The notes under the pieces are model-generated. The model was not told the DNA's origin and ran no database searches. It saw nothing but the letters and a program-made list of their open reading frames with translations. Below, piece by piece: positions 41,503 through 49,717 of a DNA stretch of 64,000 bases. Origin of the DNA: Merdimmobilis hominis (GTDB lineage Bacteria; Bacillota; Clostridia; Oscillospirales; Ruminococcaceae); the NCBI RefSeq assembly GCF_016901855.1, contig NZ_JACJKY010000002.1, positions 62,001 through 126,000 on the forward strand. The letters are read 5' to 3'. The position numbers were made by a program, and so were the translations under genes. Within the stretch, counting starts at the first letter, position 1; each line of letters starts with the position of its first letter.

Positions 41503-42318
41503 ATGAATCAGGCACTTACATTGGATGAATTAAAGCAGATCGAGCTTGATATCCTCAAGCAGTTTCACACGTTCTGCGAAGCACACAACCTGCGCTACAC
41601 GCTGACCTACGGCACGCTGCTGGGTGCTGTTCGTCACAAGGGATTTATTCCGTGGGACGATGACATCGACGTCATGATGCCGCGTCCTGACTATGAGAAA
41701 TTTGTATCGCTGACGTTAAACGGATTCGGCGATCATGTTAAAACCGTCTGCCACCAAAACGACGCAAAATATCCGTATCCGTTTGCAAAAGTGATTGACA
41801 CAAACACCCGTCTGGTTGAAACACTCGTGGCACCGGGCAGTTCGCTCGGCGTCTATATCGACATTTTCCCGATTGACGGCACACTCGATCCGAACGATCC
41901 GGCATATGCATCGTATGAAAAACAGATTAACCGCAACTGGATGCTTGTTCAGATGGCATCGATGAAGCTTACAAAAGGCAAGAGCCTTGCACGCACAATC
42001 GTAAAATATCTGACTGTCCCGTTTGCACGGCTCATTGGCCCGCGCTATTTTGTCAAAAAGCAGACCAAACTGCTTTCGTCCTATCCGTATGACACCTCAA
42101 AGCTCGTTCATTTGTCGGCGATTGCAGGGCTCAACTGCACCGCAATGCCGCATGAGGTCTATGAAGAACGAATCCTTGCACCGTTTGAGTCGGAGATGGT
42201 TTATATTCCTGCGCAGTACGACTTGTTCCTGCGCACCGTTTACGGCGACTATATGACACCGCCGCCCAAAGAAAAACAGGTGACACAGCATACCTTCACG
42301 GCATATCGAATCAAATAA
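41503..42318 (+). CDS. LicD-family phosphotransferase (copy 1)
   Basis: 271 residues. The LicD nucleotidyltransferase-fold core is textbook: YTLTYGTLLGAVRHKGFIPWDDDIDV, then DYEKF, VYIDIFPIDG and the C-terminal YGDYMTPP. LicD enzymes move phosphocholine, or another CDP-linked alcohol phosphate, onto polysaccharides or teichoic acids. No choline kinase (LicA) or choline transporter (LicB) gene is nearby; the only activating enzyme is the nucleotidyltransferase-aminotransferase fusion. The donor may therefore not be CDP-choline. Last gene of the operon, closed by a strong terminator. A paralogue lies at 62268-63068. Confidence 0.88.
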   Translation: MNQALTLDELKQIELDILKQFHTFCEAHNLRYTLTYGTLLGAVRHKGFIPWDDDIDVMMPRPDYEKFVSLTLNGFGDHVKTVCHQNDAKYPYPFAKVIDTNTRLVETLVAPGSSLGVYIDIFPIDGTLDPNDPAYASYEKQINRNWMLVQMASMKLTKGKSLARTIVKYLTVPFARLIGPRYFVKKQTKLLSSYPYDTSKLVHLSAIAGLNCTAMPHEVYEERILAPFESEMVYIPAQYDLFLRTVYGDYMTPPPKEKQVTQHTFTAYRIK

Positions 42319-42323
42319 ACAGC

Positions 42324-42359
42324 AAAACACCGGCGCGGGAATATCCGCGCCGGTGTTTT
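42324..42359 (+). terminator. Rho-independent terminator after licD copy 1
   Basis: Perfect 15-bp GC-rich stem (42324-42338 with 42345-42359), 6-nt loop, T-run. Confidence 0.9.
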
Positions 42360-43390
42360 TACTGCACAGTTTTGATTGCATACGAAATAATGCGGCTGTT
42401 TTTTGATGTGACCCGCCGCGCAACCGTCACGCCGAACGATTCAGCCGCTTGCATCACTGCCTGATCTAACAGGGAAAGGGTGTTCTCGTTGACGCCCTTG
42501 CTAAACAAAATCTCCGCCGCACCGTTTCCGTGCGCTGATGACTGTGTGAGTGCCGTTCGTGCCGTCTGTGCAAACGTATCCGGATCGCCCGCATGCACCA
42601 TGCCGGGATACGATTCTGTGTCGGCTGCCGGATAGGGAATGCCAGTATCAGAAAGCGTGTGTGTGCGCGAGATGTCGCGGTCATTGAGCCAAAAATATGC
42701 ATAGGAGCCAAACGATGTCCCGTCCGTACACACGATATCGTCAAATGTGGGATCTACGTGCGCCCATGTACCGTTTTCGTCCTGCACCATCAGCCATGCA
42801 TGCGGGCCGTCCGCATCGCCGGTGACATAGTAAGCCGAAATGCCCGCACGCATCAGCAGATACTGAAGCGCACGCGCATAACCCTCGCAGTTCGCACGGC
42901 CTGTCATCAGCGCATCAAAAAGCGGCATATCCGACCCGCCCGTTTCATAACACACCGACGCAATCAGCCGGTCATGAAGCAGCCGCGTGCGTTCCACCAC
43001 CGGCAGCGATGCACTCACCGACGAGATGATCTCGTCGGCGCGCTGTTTTAGCTGCTGTGCTGTGTGCTCGGCCTGTGCCTGCTCCATCCGATATGAAAAA
43101 AAGACGCGCACCGTTTTGCCCTGCGCTTCATAGTGGTAATCAGGCGACAGCCAGAATAAATCGGCACGGCATCGAAGGAGATCAGAAAATATGTCCGATA
43201 CTTCCGCAGGCGTCGTTTCCGTGAGTACAACAGACGGCGCAAACGACTCCGCCGCATGTAACAAACCCCGACTGTTTCGTTTCAAACAGTCGGGGTTTTT
43301 TTCGTCCTTTATTTGAGTCGTTCCCGCACATCCTGTCAGCAAAGCGGCAGTCAGTAAACAGACAAGCCGCAAACACAGTCTGCGCATCAT
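42359..43390 (-). CDS. Transglutaminase-like lipoprotein
   Basis: 343 residues. A lipoprotein signal with lipobox LLTGC (Cys21) anchors it outside the membrane. The transglutaminase/cysteine-protease-like triad appears as Cys in GRANCEGYARAL, His in GPHAWLMV and Asp in VDPTFDD. Such lipoproteins probably act on cell-wall peptides; substrate unknown. GAGGAAAG lies 7 bp before the ATG at 43390, which overlaps the pfp stop (ATGA). Residues about 31-46 (KNPDCLKRNSRGLL) are encoded by a perfect 15-bp palindrome that looks like an intrinsic terminator on the other strand, an odd thing to find inside a gene. Confidence 0.82.
   Translation of the reverse strand: MMRRLCLRLVCLLTAALLTGCAGTTQIKDEKNPDCLKRNSRGLLHAAESFAPSVVLTETTPAEVSDIFSDLLRCRADLFWLSPDYHYEAQGKTVRVFFSYRMEQAQAEHTAQQLKQRADEIISSVSASLPVVERTRLLHDRLIASVCYETGGSDMPLFDALMTGRANCEGYARALQYLLMRAGISAYYVTGDADGPHAWLMVQDENGTWAHVDPTFDDIVCTDGTSFGSYAYFWLNDRDISRTHTLSDTGIPYPAADTESYPGMVHAGDPDTFAQTARTALTQSSAHGNGAAEILFSKGVNENTLSLLDQAVMQAAESFGVTVARRVTSKNSRIISYAIKTVQ
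43263..43302 (+). terminator. Terminator-like palindrome inside the lipoprotein gene
   Basis: Perfect 15-bp stem (43263-43277 with 43284-43298), 6-nt loop, then a run of T on the plus strand. No plus-strand gene ends near it. Confidence 0.55.
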
Positions 43391-44616
43391 TCTCTTTCCT
43401 CGTGAATCGAGCGGATGTTCACATAGCGCGGGATACCGGTTTCATCACAGATCGGTGTCACATTGCCTTTGATGAGCGGCAAAAGATACGTGCAGATCTG
43501 CTGTTTGACCGATTCGTCGTACAGATTAAACCACTTCTCCGGCACTTTCTTTTCAAGGTTTGCAACCTGTGCAACATCGACTGCATCCATTTCAATCGTA
43601 TACGGTGCATCGCTTGTACGGCGGTAGACCATCATAATGCCGGTTTTTCCGTCCTCTGCTGCTTTGACAGCCGCTTTGCCGATCGAAACCGCCTCGTCGA
43701 GGTCTGTTTTCGACGCCAAATGCGATGCGCACCGCTGAAGCACATTCAGCTCAATCGAACGCACTTTGCAGCCGATTTCACGCGAAACGAGCATCTCCAA
43801 ATATTTGCCGACACCGCTTAAATATACATGGCCGAATGTGTCGACGGCGCCGCTCTTTGTTTCCATGCCGACATAGCTGCCGTCTTTTGTACGTATACCC
43901 TCACTGACTGCACAGATGACTGTGTGGCGCGTTTTTAATTCCTCGCGGATGGTGTCAAGGAACGCACACTCATCAAACGGGGTCTCCGGAATGGACACAA
44001 TCTGCGGATACACGCCGCCCAAAAACATCGGAAGTCCGCCTGCAAGCGTAAGCCAGCCGCTGTTTCTGCCCATGATCTCGACGATCACGACGTTTTTCAC
44101 CGGATAGATCTCGCTGTCGCGAATGATCTCGTGCATTGTGTGGTACAGATATTTCGCACTGCTGCCAAAGCCCGGTGTGTGGTCTGTGACAGGCAGGTCA
44201 TTGTCGATTGTTTTCGGCACGCCGACCACCTGAATCGGAGAGCCTTTTTCTTTTAAATACCGGCTGAGTTTTAATACCGTATCCATCGAATCGTTGCCGC
44301 CGATATAGAAAAACACGCCGATTTCATAGCGGCAGAGCACTTCTTCCACTTTCGGAAAATCATCGGGGGTAAGCTTTTTGCGGCAGGAACCGAGCGCCAT
44401 CGCAGGGGTCTGAACCAGCAAGGAAAGCTGTTCGTCTGTGGAAAACGGGGAAAGGTCGATAATTTCACCGGCGAGCACGCCCTCAACGCCGTGCAGCGCG
44501 CCGTATACCTTGTCGTAATGCGATGACTCCACTGCGGCTTTTATCACACCTGCCATCGACGCATTGATCGCAGCACTCGGGCCGCCGGACAATCCAATCA
44601 GAATATGTTGTTTCAT
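43387..44616 (-). CDS. pfp: Pyrophosphate-dependent 6-phosphofructokinase
   Basis: 409 residues. Phosphorylates fructose-6-phosphate reversibly in glycolysis. The donor-site motif is GGNDSMDT (Asp109), where ATP enzymes have Gly, and the following PKTIDNDLPVTDHTPGFGS carries the Lys typical of PPi-dependent enzymes; so PPi rather than ATP is the likely donor. The N-terminal loop is ILIGLSGGPSAAINA. An upstream in-frame extension reaches 44718, but GGAGG at 44621-44625 sets the start at 44616. It overlaps the lipoprotein gene by 4 bp. Confidence 0.9.
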   Translation of the reverse strand: MKQHILIGLSGGPSAAINASMAGVIKAAVESSHYDKVYGALHGVEGVLAGEIIDLSPFSTDEQLSLLVQTPAMALGSCRKKLTPDDFPKVEEVLCRYEIGVFFYIGGNDSMDTVLKLSRYLKEKGSPIQVVGVPKTIDNDLPVTDHTPGFGSSAKYLYHTMHEIIRDSEIYPVKNVVIVEIMGRNSGWLTLAGGLPMFLGGVYPQIVSIPETPFDECAFLDTIREELKTRHTVICAVSEGIRTKDGSYVGMETKSGAVDTFGHVYLSGVGKYLEMLVSREIGCKVRSIELNVLQRCASHLASKTDLDEAVSIGKAAVKAAEDGKTGIMMVYRRTSDAPYTIEMDAVDVAQVANLEKKVPEKWFNLYDESVKQQICTYLLPLIKGNVTPICDETGIPRYVNIRSIHEERE

Positions 44617-44764
44617 AATTCCTCCACGCAATGTATTCGTTTCATTGTATCCGTTACTACTCTTCAGTATACTTATTTTTAACAAGTTGCGCAAGGAATT
44701 GACGGAATGTCGAATCAAAAATCATGACATTCCCTATATTTTTTCAAATAAATTGCTGCCGTGC

Positions 44765-45217
44765 TCAGACACGCGCCAGATTATCATAAAACTGCACATA
44801 CATCACAACGAGCGAAAGCCACGCCAGCACGCGGAAAAAAATCGTCCAGCTTTCGCTTAAATAACGATCCGGCTTGCCGCGTTTACGCAGAATCACCCGA
44901 TACACCCGGTCATACGGGAAGAAAAACAGCACTCCGCACGGAATGAAAAACGGCAAAAGAATCAGCAGTCGGTTCAGATTTCCGTGTGCCGCAAGACACG
45001 CCGGAATCATGCATGCGCCAAGCGAAAGATAAATGACAATAAACAAAATCATATGAATCAGATTTTTCCGCTGTGTTTTTTTCGCCACCGCCTCCACACT
45101 CTGTTTGACATATGAGCTGTCGCCGGTCATTTCCACCGCACCGATATACGACTGACACTCCGCACACGTTACACGCTCGTTTTTATTCACCGTGCCGCAT
45201 TTCGGACAAACACGCAT
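44765..45217 (-). CDS. Zinc-ribbon membrane protein, function unknown
   Basis: 150 residues. N-terminal zinc ribbon CPKCGTVNKNERVTCAEC; then about three hydrophobic helices (NLIHMILFIVIYLSLGACMI, LLILLPFFIPCGVLFFF, FFRVLAWLSLVVMYVQFY). A zinc ribbon followed by membrane helices is a common, uncharacterised layout in Firmicutes. GAGAGGG lies about 6 bp before the ATG. Monocistronic; divergent from the LacI-type gene. Confidence 0.7.
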   Translation of the reverse strand: MRVCPKCGTVNKNERVTCAECQSYIGAVEMTGDSSYVKQSVEAVAKKTQRKNLIHMILFIVIYLSLGACMIPACLAAHGNLNRLLILLPFFIPCGVLFFFPYDRVYRVILRKRGKPDRYLSESWTIFFRVLAWLSLVVMYVQFYDNLARV

Positions 45218-45339
45218 AAAGCATCCCTCTCTTTTTTCCTCTTTTTTAAAGTATAACGTGTTTTTCTGCCGTTTACAAGTGTGTTTTTTCTGCCGGCTTG
45301 CTCACCAAAAAAATGTTTTGTTTTTTTCTCAAAATGTTC

Positions 45340-45368
45340 TTTACAAATTGGATTTTCTGTGCTATTCT
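45340..45368 (+). promoter_or_regulatory. Promoter of the LacI-family regulator gene
   Basis: TTTACA (45340-45345), 17-bp spacer, TATTCT (45363-45368). Confidence 0.6.
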
Positions 45369-45377
45369 AAACGCGTG

Positions 45378-45393
45378 ATGTAACGGATTACAT
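45378..45393. promoter_or_regulatory. Palindromic candidate operator for the LacI-family regulator
   Basis: ATGTAACGGATTACAT: 6-bp inverted arms around CGGA, placed 9 bp after the -10 box, over the likely transcription start, as in autorepressed LacI-type genes. Confidence 0.55.
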
Positions 45394-45407
45394 GAACGCT
45401 TTGGGAG

Positions 45408-46415
45408 GTGAGGATCATCGCAACGATCAAAGATGTGGCAAAGCTTGCAGGCGTATCGGTGGCAACCGTTTCACGCGTGTTGAACAAAGAGGCAAACGTG
45501 CTTCCGCAGACAAAGCTTCGCGTGCAGGACGCCATCGCAAAGCTTCACTATTCGCCGAATCTCTTAGGACGGAATCTGCGGCAGGGCGCAACGAAAAAAA
45601 TCCTTGTGCTTTTAAACACGATTTCAAACCCGTTTTACTCGCAGGTTGTGCGCGGCATTGAGGAATGCGCCGCAAAGGAGCATTACAGCGTGATGCTCTG
45701 CATGACACACGGTGATCCCGTACTCGAACAGCAGTCAATCACGCTGCTGCAGACGAAGCTTGTCGACGGTGCGGTGTTTTTATCGGCGGAGCAGGAGGGC
45801 ACAGCGCTCACCGAAGCATGCCGCGGGATTCCTGTGGTACAGGCGTGCGAGCCGCGGGACGGCTTTTTAGCGGCGTCGGTTTCGATCGACAATAAAAAGG
45901 CCGCCTATGACGCAATTTCGTACCTCATTCAAAACGGGCACAAGCAGATTGCGTTTTTCGGTGCGAGCGACACGCTTTCGTCGTCGATCTGCCGCAAGGA
46001 CGGCTATCTGCAAGCGCTTTCCGATTACGAACTCACACCGAATCCCGACTGGATCATCGAAGAGGGCTTTTCAATCAACGCAGGCGTGCGCGCAGCAAAG
46101 CGGCTTATATCCTGCAAAGAACTGCCTGACGCGGTGTTCTGCATTTCCGATTCGTGCGCAATCGGTGCGATCCGCACACTCGTCGAAGCAGGGATTTCCG
46201 TTCCCGGCGATATTTCCGTCATGGGATTCGACAACGCCGAAATTTCAAAGGCGTTTCTGCCCGCTGTGACAACGGTGCAGCAGCCGCGCTATGAAATCGG
46301 TTACAAAGCGGCATCGCTTCTGCTTGACGCGATGCGCGGCGAAGAAAACCGTGCGGTGAAAATCACACTGCCGCACGAGATCATCGAGCGAAACTCGGTG
46401 GAAAAGCATACTTAA
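45408..46415 (+). CDS. LacI-family transcriptional regulator
   Basis: 335 residues. The LacI helix-turn-helix and hinge are plain (ATIKDVAKLAGVSVATVSRVLN, then YSPNLLGRNLRQG), followed by a sugar-binding periplasmic-fold domain (KKILVLLNTISNPFYSQVVRGIEE; IGAIRTLVEAGISVPGDISVMGFDN). It probably represses the downstream Gfo/Idh/MocA-isomerase operon and itself. The start is doubtful. The only standard codon in frame is GTG at 45408, which sits inside GGGAGGTG, the apparent ribosome-binding site. Family alignment would place the first residue at 45417, a non-standard ATC codon 6-7 bp after that site. Confidence 0.9.
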   Translation: MRIIATIKDVAKLAGVSVATVSRVLNKEANVLPQTKLRVQDAIAKLHYSPNLLGRNLRQGATKKILVLLNTISNPFYSQVVRGIEECAAKEHYSVMLCMTHGDPVLEQQSITLLQTKLVDGAVFLSAEQEGTALTEACRGIPVVQACEPRDGFLAASVSIDNKKAAYDAISYLIQNGHKQIAFFGASDTLSSSICRKDGYLQALSDYELTPNPDWIIEEGFSINAGVRAAKRLISCKELPDAVFCISDSCAIGAIRTLVEAGISVPGDISVMGFDNAEISKAFLPAVTTVQQPRYEIGYKAASLLLDAMRGEENRAVKITLPHEIIERNSVEKHT

Positions 46416-46479
46416 ACCAAACGTCCATTAAACGCCGGAACATTTCCGGCTCGTCTATAAAAAAGGAGAGGTTTTTATC

Positions 46480-47571
46480 ATGGAAAAAGTCAGAATTGGT
46501 ATCATCGGCTGCGGCGGCATTGCAAACGGCAAACATCTGCCGGCGCTCAAAAAAGTCAAAGAGGCAGAACTTGTTGCATTCTGCGACATCATTGAAGAAC
46601 GCGCAGTGAAAGCCGCAAAAGAATACGGTGTTGAAGGCGCAGCAGTCTACACCGACTACAAAGAGCTGTTAAAAGACGAAACAATCGATGCAGTTCACGT
46701 GCTGACACCGAACCGTTCGCACAGCTTTATCTCGATCGACGCAATGCGTGCAGACAAACACGTTATGTGCGAAAAACCGATGGCAAAAACATATGCCGAA
46801 GCAAAAGAGATGGTCAAAGTTGCAAAAGAGACCGGCAAAATCCTCACCATCGGCTATCAGAACCGTTACCGTCCGGATTCTCAGTACTTAAAACGCGCTT
46901 GTGAAAACGGCGAGCTCGGCGAGATCTACTTCGCAAAAGCACACGCAATCCGTCGCCGTGCCGTTCCGACCTGGGGCGTATTCTTAAATGAATACGAGCA
47001 GGGCGGCGGTCCGCTGATCGACATCGGCACCCACGCACTCGACTTAACCCTGTGGATGATGAACAACTACAAACCGAAAATGGTTGTCGGCACCACCTAC
47101 AAAAAACTCGGTGATCAGAAAGAAGCAGGCAACGCTTGGGGCGACTGGGATCCGGAGAAATTCACCGTTGAGGATTCCGCATTCGGCTTCATTACCATGG
47201 AAGACGGTGCAACCATCATCCTCGAGTCCTCCTGGGCGCTTAATTCCCTCGACGTGGATGAGGCAAAAACATCGCTCTGCGGTACAAAAGCAGGTGCAGA
47301 CATGAAAGGCGGCCTGCGCATCAACGGCGTCAAATACAACAAACAGTATGTCGAAGAGCCGAACCTGCAGTCCGGCGGCGTTGACTACTTTGACGGTGAC
47401 CTGGGCGGCGAGCCGCAGGACTTCGAGTGCCGCACCTGGATCAACGCAATCACAAAAGGTACGCCGCTCACCGTTTTGCCGGAGCAGGCAGCTGTCGTCA
47501 CCGAGATTCTCGAAGCAATCTACGAATCTGCAAAAACAGGCAAACCGGTTTATTTGAACAATGAAGACTGA
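46480..47571 (+). CDS. Gfo/Idh/MocA-family oxidoreductase (copy 1)
   Basis: 363 residues. The NAD(P) Rossmann start is IGIIGCGGIANGKHLPALKK; the catalytic Lys lies in CEKPMAKTYAEAKEM (EKP motif); a substrate His/Asp set lies in GGGPLIDIGTHALDLTLWMM. The family oxidises or epimerises sugars and inositols at one carbon, often C3. AAAGGAG is about 9 bp before the ATG. First gene of a catabolic operon with a second MocA-like enzyme and three sugar isomerase-fold proteins. Substrate unknown. Confidence 0.9.
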   Translation: MEKVRIGIIGCGGIANGKHLPALKKVKEAELVAFCDIIEERAVKAAKEYGVEGAAVYTDYKELLKDETIDAVHVLTPNRSHSFISIDAMRADKHVMCEKPMAKTYAEAKEMVKVAKETGKILTIGYQNRYRPDSQYLKRACENGELGEIYFAKAHAIRRRAVPTWGVFLNEYEQGGGPLIDIGTHALDLTLWMMNNYKPKMVVGTTYKKLGDQKEAGNAWGDWDPEKFTVEDSAFGFITMEDGATIILESSWALNSLDVDEAKTSLCGTKAGADMKGGLRINGVKYNKQYVEEPNLQSGGVDYFDGDLGGEPQDFECRTWINAITKGTPLTVLPEQAAVVTEILEAIYESAKTGKPVYLNNED

Positions 47572-48160
47572 TCAAAGCCGCACTGCCCGCCCGCTGATCG
47601 TCGCGGTCGGCGGCGGGACGTGTTCGGGGAAAACGACGCTGTGCAATCGGATCGAGGAACGGTTTTCGCACCTTCATGTGCGTGTGCTCCATATGGATCA
47701 CTATTTTAAGAAAAACCCGCCTAACGTTACTGCACCGTTTACGAAAAAGGTCTATCCCGAGCATAACCACCCGGATACGCTCGAACTGCCGCGGCTGTTT
47801 GCCGACTGCAAGGAAGCATTTATGAGCCCTTACGATTTGGTTTTGGTCGAGGGACTGTTTGCGCTCTATTTTCCCGAAATTTACGAACAAAGCGACTTGT
47901 CCGTCTTTGTCGATCTGCGTGCAGAGGAGCGGTTTTGCCGCCGCATCCGCCGCCATATGGCAATGGGGCAGACGTTTGACGAAATCACCGACCGATATTT
48001 GGACACCGTTTGTTTTCGCCACGACGAGCTTGTCGAACCCACCAAAAACCGCGCAGATCTCATTTTATCCGGTACATTCCGGCACCGGGGCGTCGATTGG
48101 CTGTGCGATGCCATCGCTGCCCGCCTTTCATCAAGGAAAACGAGGGAGGAACCCACATGA
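47561..48160 (+). CDS. Uridine-kinase-like P-loop kinase
   Basis: 199 residues. Walker A GGGTCSGKTTL; LHMDHYFKKNP, equivalent to the substrate-binding DSFY region of uridine kinases; VLVEGLFAL; and RRIRRHMAMGQTFDEITDRYL, the lid helix. Uridine kinase and related sugar kinases share this fold. It overlaps the upstream oxidoreductase by 11 bp and the next gene by 4 bp (ATGA), so it is part of this sugar operon and may phosphorylate an unusual sugar or nucleoside. Lower conservation than true udk genes. Confidence 0.8.
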   Translation: MKTDQSRTARPLIVAVGGGTCSGKTTLCNRIEERFSHLHVRVLHMDHYFKKNPPNVTAPFTKKVYPEHNHPDTLELPRLFADCKEAFMSPYDLVLVEGLFALYFPEIYEQSDLSVFVDLRAEERFCRRIRRHMAMGQTFDEITDRYLDTVCFRHDELVEPTKNRADLILSGTFRHRGVDWLCDAIAARLSSRKTREEPT

Positions 48161-48954
48161 AACTTGGAATTATCAGCTACAGCTTTGAACGCGAAAGCTT
48201 TGAAAAAGTAAAAGCACTCGGTCTTGATTTTGTGGAATTCTGCGTCAATGCAGACGCCGACAACCGCTATGCGGAGTTTGGCGCACGCGCTGCCGAAATC
48301 AAGAAAAACCTCGATGAACTGGGTCTGTTCACCGGCTCGGTCGGCCGCTGGGCAGGCAAAAAAACTCTGCCGGACGGCAGCGTCAACGAGGCTGAACGCA
48401 TTGCCGACCACACGCTCATCGAAGCGGCAGCAACACTCGGCTGCGGCGTTTATGTGCTGGGTGTCGACTATGTCGAGGAGCTTTCGCTCTATGAAAACTA
48501 CACCTGTGCAATCAACTATCTTTCGGAACTGATTGAGTTTGCAAAACCGTTCGGCATTAAAATTGCAACCTGCAACTGCCACTGGGGCAACTTCATCCAC
48601 TCCGATCCGGCATGGAGCGTCATTCACGGCCATCTTAAAGACCTGTGGATCAAATACGACCCGTCGCATTCGGTATATGCAAACGGCGAGAACTATCTTT
48701 CCGAGATGAAAAAATGGGGCAAACGGTTTGCACATGTGCACATCAAGGGAAGCCTCATGATCGACGGCGAGCGGTTTGACGATCCGCCGGCAGGTTTAGA
48801 CGGTACAAACTGGGGTGCATTTATGGCAGTGCTCTATGCAAACGGCTATGACGGAACACTGTCCATCGAGCCGCACTCGCCGGTATGGCAGGGCGAGCTC
48901 GGCGACAAGGGTGTGGAATATACAATCAAATATATCCGCAGCCTGATGTTTTAA
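48157..48954 (+). CDS. Sugar phosphate isomerase/epimerase-fold TIM barrel (copy 1)
   Basis: 265 residues of the xylose-isomerase-like TIM barrel (AP_endonuc_2 fold). Metal-binding residues are spread as EFC near residue 27, the strand IATCNCHWGN, KYDPSHSVY (Asp), HVHIKGS (His) and the late Glu in LSIEPHSPVW. Upstream in-frame extension to 48010 is rejected because GAGGGAGGA precedes the ATG at 48157. Such enzymes isomerise, epimerise, dehydrate or eliminate 3-keto sugars together with Gfo/Idh/MocA partners. Confidence 0.85.
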   Translation: MKLGIISYSFERESFEKVKALGLDFVEFCVNADADNRYAEFGARAAEIKKNLDELGLFTGSVGRWAGKKTLPDGSVNEAERIADHTLIEAAATLGCGVYVLGVDYVEELSLYENYTCAINYLSELIEFAKPFGIKIATCNCHWGNFIHSDPAWSVIHGHLKDLWIKYDPSHSVYANGENYLSEMKKWGKRFAHVHIKGSLMIDGERFDDPPAGLDGTNWGAFMAVLYANGYDGTLSIEPHSPVWQGELGDKGVEYTIKYIRSLMF

Positions 48955-48972
48955 GAGTAAGGAGTGTTTTTC

Positions 48973-49695
48973 ATGAAATACGGCGTACAAATGTATGCGA
49001 TCCGCACACTGTGCAAAGAGGATCTTCACGCAGGCTTGCGTGCCGTTGCTGACATCGGCTATGACGGTGTGGAATTTGCAGGCTTCTTCGGCCACAGCGC
49101 AGACGACGTTGCCGCTTGGCTCAAAGAAACCGGTCTTTGCGCAATGGGCGCGCACATCCCGCTTGAAGAAATCTGCGGCGATACCGACAACATGATCGCA
49201 TTCCACAAAGCAATCGGCAACCACCGTATCATCTGCCCGTGGTCGGATATCAAAACAGCGGCAGACACCCGCGCAGTTGCAAAACAACTGGCAGAAGCAC
49301 TGCCGAAAATTAAAGCGGCAGGCATGGAGCTTTACTACCACAACCACAACCACGAATTCGCAAAAGACGAAGATCAGTATCTGATCGATATTCTCGCAGA
49401 AGAAGTGCCGGAGTTAAAGCTCGAATTCGACGTCTACTGGGTATACCGCGGCGGCGAAGACCCGATCAAATATCTGTCCCTCTATGAGGGCCGCACCGGC
49501 ATTTTCCATGCAAAAGACGGCACAATGGAAGAGGGCACTCTTGCCGGAAAAGGCAATGTCGATTTAAAAGCAGTGTTTGACTACGCAAAAGCGCACGATT
49601 TTTCGTGGGCAGTCGTCGAAAGCGAAGCCACCGAAGAAAAAGATGAGCAGATCGAAGCCATCCGCGCAGACTTTGCATATGTAACATCCCTGTGA
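48973..49695 (+). CDS. Sugar phosphate isomerase/epimerase-fold TIM barrel (copy 2)
   Basis: 240 residues, IolE/IolI-like. Blocks: MYAIRTLCKEDLHAGLRAVADIGYDGVEFAGFFG, GAHIPLEEI, YYHNHNHEF (metal His), LEFDVYWVYRGG (Asp) and VVESEAT (Glu) give a complete metal set. GTAAGGAG is about 9 bp before the ATG at 48973; the GTG at 48964 has no site. Eighteen bp separate it from copy 1 and 22 bp from copy 3. The three barrels differ clearly in sequence, so they probably catalyse different steps rather than being recent duplicates. Confidence 0.85.
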   Translation: MKYGVQMYAIRTLCKEDLHAGLRAVADIGYDGVEFAGFFGHSADDVAAWLKETGLCAMGAHIPLEEICGDTDNMIAFHKAIGNHRIICPWSDIKTAADTRAVAKQLAEALPKIKAAGMELYYHNHNHEFAKDEDQYLIDILAEEVPELKLEFDVYWVYRGGEDPIKYLSLYEGRTGIFHAKDGTMEEGTLAGKGNVDLKAVFDYAKAHDFSWAVVESEATEEKDEQIEAIRADFAYVTSL

Positions 49696-49717
49696 GGAAA
49701 AAAAGGAGCGTAACAGT

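Noticed and set aside
42319-43051. Plus-strand frames antisense to the lipoprotein gene
   Set aside because: No ribosome site; the lipobox and Cys-His-Asp triad on the minus strand are decisive.
48010-48156. N-terminal extension of the first isomerase barrel
   Set aside because: It overlaps the kinase gene in another frame; GAGGGAGGA and the TIM-barrel start fix the ATG at 48157.
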